Part shown: positions 55,901 through 64,000 of the stretch, piece by piece | Layout: the number at the start of each line of letters is the position of its first letter | How positions within the stretch are numbered: position 1 is the stretch's first letter | Assembly (NCBI GenBank): GCA_903813345.2 | Contig: CAIIXF020000004.1 | Coordinates: 908,513 to 972,512, forward strand | Origin: Owenia fusiformis | Taxonomy: Eukaryota; Annelida; Polychaeta; Sabellida; Oweniidae | DNA length: 64,000 nucleotides | Reading direction: 5' to 3' | Program-made: the position numbers and the translations under genes | Notes under the pieces: generated by a model | What the model was told of the DNA's origin: nothing | The model's database searches: none | The model's input: only the letters and a program-made list of their open reading frames with translations

Positions 55901-56506
55901 AGTATATGACAATGATATCGATATGGTTGACCTTCTAGTTGGTGGATTAGCAGAGAGCGATGTGCCAGATGGATTTGGTTTTAGTGACACGATTTTCAGG
56001 TAGTGGAACGGATGTATGTAATTTTTGTCCCACATAATATGTCACGCTTGAGGAAATACCTTTACAGATAGGAAGAATTATGGTCCCACGGGTGCACTAC
56101 ATGTAGTTCCCCATCAAGTTTATAGTACTTATTCACCATAAACTAAAAAAGGAAATTTGTAATAAGACAACTATACGAATCAATTTAAAAACTGTACATG
56201 CGAGGATCCTACATTTAAAGCATTTTGAAAAGGTGGTTGCAGTTCACATTTGCTGAAACTGAAATTGCACAAATAAAATGAAGAATGTGTTTGCTTTTCA
56301 GGATTTTTGCCGTTGCTGCTCGCAGAAGGCTTGAAACTGACCGGTTCTTCACTGACGACTACACAGAAGAGTTCTACACGAAGGAGGGTTTGGAGTGGGT
56401 GGATAAGACGTTTTTTGGTGACGTTCTTGCCCGTCATTATCCCGAACTGGCTCCTCATCTGGCTAATAGCGACAATGCATTTGCACCATGGGGGAACACC
56501 TTCTAG
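43945..56506 (+). CDS. Membrane-anchored alpha-dioxygenase-like haem peroxidase (fatty-acid oxygenase candidate)
   Basis: Twelve exons join in phase into 669 residues: 43945-44047, 44716-44757, 45444-45473, 45890-46039, 46709-47006, 48108-48379, 49209-49311, 49923-50155, 54670-54792, 55033-55291, 55808-55999 and 56302-56506. Residues 1-9 are followed by one hydrophobic helix (about 7-33), then a Thr-rich linker (about 49-58), so a signal-anchored enzyme facing the lumen or cell exterior is likely. The catalytic domain has DGTCNDL, the distal motif QFMIHDWFDHG (His196, His201), WVGLTLMHVVWTKEHNAVCD and EEFVAVYRLHPLVPD. In the last, Tyr431 and His434 have the Tyr-x-x-His spacing of the radical-forming tyrosine and proximal haem histidine of cyclooxygenases and plant alpha-dioxygenases. 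RERGIARYNKFRR follows. This subgroup oxygenates fatty acids; substrate and product are not determined here. All junctions preserve frame, so the gene looks functional. Confidence 0.9.
44540..44675. mobile_element. Short inverted-repeat MITE, 136 bp
   Basis: GCCTGGGTCACATTTTCTCC at the left matches, with a few changes, the reverse complement of the right end (gagcaaatgagaccaaggc). The two halves almost fill the element, making a hairpin around ttgctcaatattgc. It lies in the first peroxidase intron. A target duplication was not resolved. Confidence 0.6.
46113..46318 (+). repeat. 19-bp GC-rich minisatellite
   Basis: About 11 copies of actcgccttctgtgcacgc with transitions (gcattctgtgcg, cttctatgcacac). 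It lies in a peroxidase intron, 75 bases after a donor site. All + strand frames stay open across it, giving artefactual proteins with THSPS or ARTRLL repeats. Confidence 0.9.
47187..47629. mobile_element. Fold-back MITE with CACTGG ends and 5-bp target duplication, 443 bp
   Basis: Ends are CACTGGCGATCCACTCGATT and, read inward from the right, CACTGGTGATCCGCTCGATT. The arms extend about 200 bp inwards with gaps (aaaatgtcggaacgtcgaag; tacacattt). TTCTT flanks both sides (47182-47186, 47630-47634). No coding. A 5-bp duplication with CAC ends fits Transib-type insertion, but CACTG ends also occur in CACTA-type elements, so the superfamily is open. Confidence 0.7.
49450..49630 (+). repeat. 31-bp minisatellite, about five copies
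   Basis: Near-perfect copies of gtattatgactatatcatta plus tatacataagt in the intron after the peroxidase exon 49209-49311. Confidence 0.9.
50189..50646. mobile_element. PIF/Harbinger-like MITE, 458 bp, GC-rich
   Basis: Perfect inverted ends of at least 25 bases (AGCCCGGTATACACCAATGG...), flanked by TAA on both sides (50186-50188 and 50647-50649), the 3-bp TWA target typical of Harbinger elements. The interior holds three copies of an 83-bp repeat (tccgtgggattttgccccat ... atcaaggtccaatgggac) and many small gggac/gtccc inverted repeats. It begins 33 bases after a donor site in the largest peroxidase intron. The frames over it are artefacts. Confidence 0.85.
51557..51591 (+). repeat. (GTATT)n microsatellite
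   Basis: Six to seven pentamer copies inside the fold-back element. Confidence 0.9.
51878..52375. mobile_element. Inner palindromic element nested in the fold-back element, 498 bp
   Basis: TCACGCCTAGCCATCGACAA at the left faces its near reverse complement at the right (ttgtcgatggttaggcgtga). The arms match nearly to the centre at about 52125 (tgtgatgtaggttttaaa, gcatgctc, agactttaaac). CAA stands on both outer sides and may be a 3-bp target duplication. No coding. Confidence 0.6.
53782..54599. mobile_element. mariner-like non-autonomous element, 818 bp
   Basis: Ends CAGGGTGGTCAAAAA and, read inward from the right, CTGGGTGGTCAAAAT, flanked by TA (53780-53781, 54600-54601). The arms extend over 150 bp with gaps (catatctttgtcatt; gatagtcacaatgttacagc). 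It contains four copies of a 41-bp repeat. The right edge lies 70 bases before the acceptor of the exon at 54670. Confidence 0.75.
53944..54110 (+). repeat. 41-bp tandem repeat inside the mariner-like element, four copies
   Basis: Units of about aacatgcaacaggtgtggcc plus atcaacgctgtataggcaaac. A diverged fifth copy lies at about 54214-54254 (catgcttcaggtttggcc). Confidence 0.9.
55305..55508. mobile_element. hAT-like MITE with 5-bp target duplication, 204 bp
   Basis: Ends CAGGCCCGTAGCCAGG and CCTGGCTACGGGCCTG, flanked by ACTTA (55300-55304, 55509-55513). Long G and C runs near the left (G11, then C12) form a second hairpin. CAGG-type ends suggest hAT; the 5-bp duplication is shorter than the usual 8, though some hAT groups make 5. 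It begins 13 bases after the donor at 55292. Confidence 0.7.
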
Positions 56507-59157
56507 TGATAATTAGACATTAGGACTGGTTATTTTATAGTACGAGCATGGACATGCAATAGAAAGCCCAAAGTACTTATATTTTCCAAGCCTGTTAAGG
56601 TCGATCAAAGCTAGGAACAGAGAAAAGTTTACAAATATATGTAAAGATATAACTACAGGAGAGTGTTTTAATTTTTACAAACTTACATTCAGATTTTCTC
56701 TGAAGGGCGTCATGTTGAATGAAATCGCGGCGATGAACATTAATTTTTGTACCGTCGACTGAGACCTGATTTGCCTGTGTGTCAATGATGAAAACGCGAT
56801 GAAGGGTATAATGAGATGTTAAAATCTTGAATACTGGATAATTCTTTATGATTTTGACCCCATTACAGTTTAATAGTTTTTTTCTGTAAAATTTTATCCA
56901 GACAAACGAAGTTAAATCCTTATAATATATATTCTGTGTGTCGATGAACAACTATTTGAAAGAAACGAATTAAAAACTATAGTTTGTGACTTATTGTTGT
57001 TTCAATACGAAATTAACTTAACAGTAAGCCAATCATTGTTGAAAGTAAGTGAAGTTACATCAAAGTCCAGAAAAATAGTTTCTGTCATACACAGATATAC
57101 AAATGCTGTTGTGGGGGGGGGGGGCGCAACAGAAGTGAGTTCAAAATAGAATAGCAAAACAATTTTACATTATAGCATGGTGGTATCTTACTCGCAATAA
57201 ACGGAGAGAGTCTGCTAGATCAGAGTCCACGCCAGCTCTGAGCACTTCTAATTATTACCCAACAGCGTTTACAAAAGTAATGTAAAAACTCTTAAAACAT
57301 GAAGATAAAGCCCCAAACACACCAGTGTAAAAGGGTAGGTGGTCCTATCAAATTTTGGTCCTACTCTCTATTGATTTATATGGTGACCTAATTACAATTA
57401 TTTTCCTTATTATTGATACACAGTCAGGGCCAGAAAGGGCCGTAAGTTACTCTACCGAGCTGACAGCTCTAGGGCGCTGGATTGAAAATTCTCAGAGGTG
57501 AAAAAATCGAGCCCACTTTGACTAAACGCTATGCTGAGTAGCGTTTATAATACACTATATATTTGAATCAATGCATAATTTATTTGTTGCTACCCTATTT
57601 TGATCCTTAAACAGTCTGTTGTTGTAGTAAATCAATGTTATATTAGACAACAAATCTTTTGAATTTAGATTGTAGCCATTTTAGGTCTCGCGAGATCTCT
57701 TGACTTTCGAAAGTAAAGAGTTGTTACAAAATAACTCGCGCTACAGTACAATGCGCATGTACACGCGTGCGCAAAAGTCTTACGAAATATGCATTTTTTT
57801 ATTTGATGGATTGACACTCGGATACAGTCATCTAGATAGCTAGACGTAGAATTATTGGTCTAGAAGGTAAACAGCCGACCTGATTCGTCCAACTGAGCAG
57901 GAAATGTGATCCCATTCCAATTCCAAACCCAAACCCTTCCCCTGATATATTCATGAGGCGTTATTTACTTTTGATATTACTGTAAAATGCGTGAAATATG
58001 TGAAAATGTTTTTTTTAATGTACACCTCAAGTGGTGACATATTGTTATGGTCTCTAGCTTTGTTGTGACGGTGGTTAGCGGTCGCCGTCTGGAACAAATT
58101 CTTACAATTTCCAATATATAACTTTAACAAATACTGTTTAGATTAATGACTTAATTTTTTCCAAAATCATTTACAAGTTCTCAGAAGTTAAAATCTGACT
58201 CAAATTTGAGATTTGATCTTCAATGACATTCTCGACAAGGTCAAAAAAGTTCAAAAAAGGTATCTTTCAACTTGCTTCAAATTGACCATTTTTTCAAAGA
58301 TCAGCTACGTGTTCTCAAAAGTTCAAATCTGACTTAAGGTTTAACTTATAATATTTTGAGCAACTAGGTGGTGACATTTTGTTTTGTTAAGTCTTGTAAG
58401 TAGAAACTATGATACGCTTTAAACGATTAAAATGCATTTTTGGTGTACATCGTTGCAATTTTACTATAATATGCATCATTTATGTATTCATTTTTAACGG
58501 CATAGTATTGCGATTAACTTGTTCTTGCGATCGAAATATTGTTAAAAGGTTTAACAATTCAATAAAAAGATGGCCTGTGAGAACAGTACCGTCCCTCAAA
58601 ACTTAAACGGTGGTCAAGCTTCACGTCAAGCTTTAAGATAATTTGTCAGTGAGTGTAGAATTATCGCCGTAATGGAATAGTTCTCCCTTCACAGTTTTTA
58701 CACGCCCAATTGCAAATTGATTGGAGCTAAAAGAATATAAGAAATAGTTGTAATTATGTCTTCAGAAATTAGAACATTACATACATCTGCCTGCTCTAGT
58801 GTATGAGGCTCTGATAAGAAAAAACATTTTCAGTAGTGGAATCCAACCCTCATATATAGGATGCAACTGTGGCGCATTCAATTGGTAAATAGCAATTCAA
58901 TTTCAACAAGCCACAGGGGAATAAAACAACAACAAACACTTCAAATAGATAGAATAATAGGTGTATTTGTAAACAGTAGACTAATCTATGCCTTTTCTCA
59001 GTCTTTACAGCAAATATGTATTTTCAATTTCGAAAGTTCTCATCACACAGCTTTCATCAATATCAATGACAGAATGCAGTATAGAAGTACAAATTCGAAA
59101 TAATAATTCGCCATGTGATAGCACGGTTTACTAATTTGTCATTGTGCCCATCAAAAC
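56507..59157. other. 3' flank of the peroxidase gene and intergenic DNA
   Basis: Possible polyadenylation signals are ATTAAA near 56968 and AATAAA at 57196-57201. A diverged duplication of about 140 bp (for example aagttctcagaagtt against tgttctcaaaagttc) lies at about 58030-58380. A G10-plus run is near 57111. Frames at 58409 and 58861 show no domain. Confidence 0.4.
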
Positions 59158-62100
59158 TACCCTCCCCTCCACAAGTTTGGCAACCCAATGTTTTCATTTG
59201 ATAACGTACACTCCCCTCCACAAGTTTGGCAACCCAATGTTTTCATTTGATAACGTACACTCCCCTCCACAAGTTTGGCAACCCAATGTTTTCATTTGAT
59301 AACGTACACTCCCCTCCACAAGTTTGGCAACCCAATGTTTTCATTTGATAACGTACTCTCCCCTCCACAAGTTTGGCAACCCAATGTTTTCATTTGATAA
59401 CGTACACTCCCCTCCACAAGTTTGGCAACCCAATGTTTTCATTTGATAACGTACACTCCCCTCCACAAGTTTGGCAACCCAATGTTTTCATTTGATAACG
59501 TACTCTCCCCTCCACAAGTTTGGCAACCCAATGTTTTCATTTGATAACGTACTCTCCCCTCCACAAGTTTGGCAACCCAATGTTTTCATTTGATAACGTA
59601 CACTCCCCTCCACAAGTTTGGCAACCCAATGTTTTCATATGATAACGAACACTCCCCTCCACAAGTTTGGCAACCCAATGTTTTCATTTGATAACGTACT
59701 CTCCCCTCCACAAGTTTGGCAACCCAATGTTTTCATTTGATAACGTACTCTCCCCTCCACAAGTTTGGCAACCCAATGTTTTCATATGATAACGTACTCT
59801 CCCCTCCACAAGTTTGGCAACCCAATGTTTTCATATGATAACGAACACTCCCCTCCACAAGTTTGGCAACCCAATGTTTTCATATGATAACGTACTCTCC
59901 CCTCCACAAGTTTGGCAACCCAATGTTTTCATTTGATAACGTACTCTCCCCTCCACAAGTTTGGCAACCCAATGTTTTCATTTGATAACGTACTCTCCCC
60001 TCCACAAGTTTGGCAACCCAATGTTTTCATTTGATAACGTACACTCCCCTCCACAAGTTTGGCAACCCAATGTTTTCATTTGATAACGTACTCTCCCCTC
60101 CACAAGTTTGGCAACCCAATGTTTTCATTTGATAACGTACTCTCCCCTTCACAAGTTTGGCAACCCAATGTTTTCATTTGATAACGTACTCTCCCCTCCA
60201 CAAGTTTGGCAACCCAATGTTTTCATTTGATAACGTACACTCCCCTCCACAAGTTTGGCAACCCAATAACCCAATGTTTTCATTTGATAACGTTCTCTCC
60301 CCTCCACAAGTTTGGCAACCCAATGTTTTAATTTGATAACGTACACTCCCCTCCACAAGTTTGGCAACCCAATGTTTTCATTTGATAACGTACTCTCCCC
60401 TCCACAAGTTTGGCAACCCAATGTTTTCATTTGATAACGTACTCTCCCCTCCACAAGTTTGGCAACCCAATGTTTTCATTTGATAACGTACTCTCCCCTC
60501 CACAAGTTTGGCAACCCAATGTTTTCATTTGATAACGTACTCTCCCCTCCACAAGTTTGGCAACCCAATGTTTTCATTTGATAACGTACACTCCCCTCCA
60601 CAAGTTTGGCAACCCAATGTTTTCATTTGATAACGTACACTCCCCTCCACAAGTTTGGCAACCTAATGTTTTCATTTGATAACGTACTCTCCCCTCCACA
60701 AGTTTGGCAACCCAATGTTTTCATTTGATAACGTACTCTCCCCTCCACAAGTTTGGCAACCCAATGTTTTCATTTGATAACGTACTCTCCCCTCCACAAG
60801 TTTGGCAACCCAATGTTTTCATTTGATAACGTACTCTCCCCTCCACAAGTTTGGCAACCCAATGTTTTCATTTGATAACGTACTCTCCCCTCCACAAGTT
60901 TGGCAACCCAATGTTTTCATATGATAACGTACACTCCCCTCCACAAGTTTGGCAACCCAATGTTTTCATTTGATAACGTACACTCCCCTCCACAAGTTTG
61001 GCAACCCAATGTTTTCATTTGATAACGTACACTCCCCTCCACAAGTTTGGCAACCCAATGTTTTCATTTGATAACGTACACTCCCCTCCACAAGTTTGCC
61101 AACCCAATGTTTTCATATGATAACGAACACTCCCCTCCACAAGTTTGGCAACCCAATGTTTTCATTTGATAACGTACTCTCCCCTTCACAAGTTTGGCAA
61201 CCCAATGTTTTCATTTGATAACGTACACTCCCCTCCACAAGTTTGGCAACCCAATGTTTTCATTTGATAACTTACTCTCCCCTCCACAAGTTTGGCAACC
61301 CAATGTTTTCATTTGATAACGTACTCTCCCCTCCACAAGTTTGGCAACCCAATGTTTTCATTTGATAACGTACTCTCCCCTCCACAAGTTTGGCAACCCA
61401 ATGTTTTCATATGATAACGTACACTCCCCTCCACAAGTTTGGCAACCCAATGTTTCCATTTGATAACGTACACTCCCCTCCACAAGTTTGGCAACCCAAT
61501 GTTTTCATTTGATAACGTACACTCCCCTCCACAAGTTTGGCAACCCAATGTTTTCATTTGATAACGTACTCTCCCCTCCACAAGTTTGGCAACCCAATGT
61601 TTTCATATGATAACGTACACTCCCCTCCACAAGTTTGGCAACCCAATGTTTTCATTTGATAACGTACACTCCCCTCCACAAGTTTGGCAACCCAATGTTT
61701 TCATTTGATAACGTACACTCCCCTCCACAAGTTTGGCAACCCAATGTTTTCATATGATAACGTACACTCCCCACCACAAGTTTGGCAACCCAATGTTTTC
61801 ATTTGATAACGTACTCTCCCCTCCACAAGTTTGGCAACCCAATGTTTTCATATGATAACGTACTCTCCCCTCCACAAGTTTGGCAACCCAATGTTTTCAT
61901 TTGATAACGTACTCTCCCCTCCACAAGTTTGGCAACCCAATGTTTTCATTTGATAACGTACACTCCCCTCCACAAGTTTGGCAGCCCAATGTTTTCATTT
62001 GATAACGTACACTCCCCTCCACAAGTTTGGCAACCCAATGTTTTCATTTGATAACGTACTCTCCCCTCCACAAGTTTGGCAACCCAATGTTTTCATTTGA

Positions 62101-62742
62101 TAACGTACACTCCCCTCCACAAGTTTGGCAACCCAATGTTTTCATATGATAACGTACACTCCCCTCCACAAGTTTGGCAACCCAATGTTTTCATTTGATA
62201 ACGTACACTCCCCTCCACAAGTTTGGCAACCCAATGTTTTCATTTGATAACGTACACTCCCCTCCACAAGTTTGGCAACCCAATGTTTTCATTTGATAAC
62301 GTACTCTCCCCTCCACAAGTTTGGCAACCCAATGTTTTCATTTGATAACGTACTCTCCCCTCCACAAGTTTGGCAACCCAATGTTTTCATTTGATAACGT
62401 ACACTCCCCTCCACAAGTTTGCCAACCCAATGTTTTCATATGATAACGAACACTCCCCTCCACAAGTTTGGCAACCCAATGTTTTCATTTGATAACGTAC
62501 TCTCCCCTCCACAAGTTTGGCAACCCAATGTTTTCATTTGATAACGTACTCTCCCCTCCACAAGTTTGGCAACCCAATGTTTTCATTTGATAACGTACTC
62601 TCCCCTCCACAAGTTTGGCAACCCAATGTTTTCATTTGATAACGTACACTCCCCTCCACAAGTTTGGCAACCCAATGTTTTCATATGATAACGTACACTC
62701 CCCTCCACAAGTTTGGCAACCCAATGTTTTCATTTGATAAAG
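59158..62742 (+). repeat. 49-bp satellite array, about 73 monomers, built from a Tc1-type MITE end
   Basis: The monomer is CACTCCCCTCCACAAGTTTG plus gcaacccaatgttttcattt plus gataacgta, 49 bp. It is very uniform; variable places are cac/ctc at the start, catttga/catatga, and cgtac/cgaac. One monomer near 60241-60290 carries an extra aacccaat block. The first 20 bases equal the dispersed MITE terminus, and the DNA just after the last monomer (gtcaatgtttgaatca) resembles the MITE interior. The open - strand frames with QMKTLGCQTCGG repeats are artefacts. Confidence 0.95.
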
Positions 62743-64000
62743 TATCAAATCCTGTCAATGTTTGAATCATCAAAAACCGATAAGGAGAGCTTTTTAGAAG
62801 GACACAACTATTTTATTCTGGAAGTGATCATCATGAAATTTTGACATACTTTTAGAAATGAGGTGAATTTATACATCCTGAAATATTTTCTTCGAATTAT
62901 TAACACGTGCGTTTGAAGAACGTTTTTTTTTGAAGCGATAAAATTCAATTTTCCATATTTAACCGTTACATTTTGAAATCAATTGAAAATCAATAACTTT
63001 CCCATTACTGTATGAGCAAAATAGAATGTGGCTAGGTAACATAATGAAGCAAAGTCTTAGTTTTCGTAAAGACATCGATGGGCGCTCCACCACAAATATA
63101 TCATAAGAATCTTACAACTGTGACACTTTGTCCCTATCCCATCAGGCCATACACGAATTTTAACCACAAATAAAGAGTCTAACCTTAAAAAACGAGTTCA
63201 TTGCCTTGCAAAAATGTTCTTGAAAAAGCAATTTTTATATCAAACAAGTTGTTTTTGGGAATATCTAAGATCACCTAATATCTAAGATCATCTCTGATGT
63301 AGTGTTAAACTTCCATGATGATCACATCCAGAATGAAAAACCAATGTCCTTTTTAAAAGCTCTCCTTATCGGGGGTTCTTTAAACAATTTAAATGGCCTT
63401 ATCTATACAGGCGTTGATAATTCATCCTTTATGAGGGGAGCGTATGCTACCTAAGCAACGAATACTATAGCGTTATCGCAATGATGGATTTCACATGTTT
63501 TAATCTTTCATAAACTGAAAACCCTATTTTCATTATCAAATTAAGAAACCGCGTCCACCAAAAAGGCTCCTATAGAGGTTACTGTTTTTCATTTCTCGTT
63601 ACATTTGAATATGACCTTGTAGCCATACAAAGTAAACAGTCTTTAAATGTTGAAATGAATTTCTTTGCATATAGTTAGGCAAAATAATGATATAAAAATA
63701 GAACGAAAAAATCAAAAAATAAATTTAATATGTCAGACAAACAATACTAAGTTTTACTACTGATGATATTCTGAAAACAAATTTTGATACATTTTTTCAT
63801 ACATGAAATTGGATTGATGCAGGATATGTGTAGGTAAAATGTTATTTCATGAAGAAAGTCATTGCTGAATACAAATTTCTTTAACAAGATTTTGGCCACT
63901 AAAATATTTGTAAAACCAATAGCATATAAGAGAATTGGGAAGAGAGAGTTCCAATCAAGAAGTCAATGGCCTTCCTTTTGAGGATAGAAACTTTTTACAG
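62743..64000. other. Intergenic, nothing recognised
   Basis: AT-rich single-copy-looking DNA with no exon or RNA gene seen. aaaccgataaggagagctt near 62775 recurs in inverse at about 63358-63372 (agctctccttatcgg), suggesting the arms of another inverted-repeat element of about 600 bp. Confidence 0.4.

Noticed and set aside
60149-61581. Cys-containing repeat protein (QTCGG)
   Set aside because: It is a by-product of the 49-bp satellite, which is open over 147-bp periods on the - strand.
59158-62742. CRISPR-like regular array
   Set aside because: The whole 49-bp unit repeats with no unique spacers, in a eukaryotic genome. It is a satellite.

Overview
The window is a strongly AT-rich stretch of an invertebrate nuclear genome. 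Genes are split into short exons with canonical GT/AG borders and kilobase introns, and the spaces between are filled with minisatellites and non-autonomous transposons. The myosin essential light chain keeps the lophotrochozoan signature DFWDGRDG of the molluscan calcium-triggering EF hand, so a mollusc or a close lophotrochozoan is the best guess. The species cannot be fixed from sequence alone. I see no prokaryotic, organellar or viral gene and no tRNA or rRNA.

Layout. (1) About 1-6404, + strand: the 3' half of a DEG/ENaC-family sodium channel gene. Seven exons join in phase through to the stop codon; the 5' half lies outside the window. Two minisatellites touch its coding sequence: a 41-bp array that copies a 3' splice site plus the start of its exon, and a 32-bp array that contains the stop codon and an AATAAA in every unit. 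(2) About 7.5-13.0 kb: a possible GPCR-like remnant, then a nearly 5-kb tandem array of a Helentron/HINE-like element. (3) 14343-37537, - strand: a myosin essential light chain gene of about 23 kb, with three shared exons and two alternative 5' ends, each predicting a 158-residue protein. Its introns hold several MITEs, a 20-21-bp minisatellite and one orphan exon on the other strand. (4) 39-43 kb: a Tc1-type MITE, a decayed LINE and a fold-back element. (5) 43945-56506, + strand: a complete twelve-exon gene for a membrane-anchored alpha-dioxygenase-like haem peroxidase of 669 residues. Its introns carry at least six mobile elements of different types, and the reading frame is intact. (6) 59.16-62.74 kb: a satellite of about 73 copies of a 49-bp monomer that matches the terminal inverted repeat of the dispersed Tc1-type MITEs.

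The three genes show no functional link to each other: one is a cation channel, one a muscle contractile protein and one a fatty-acid oxygenase candidate. The most unusual structure is in the channel gene. Every upstream copy of the duplicated splice acceptor would, if used, run into an in-frame TAG formed by the next copy's own acceptor.
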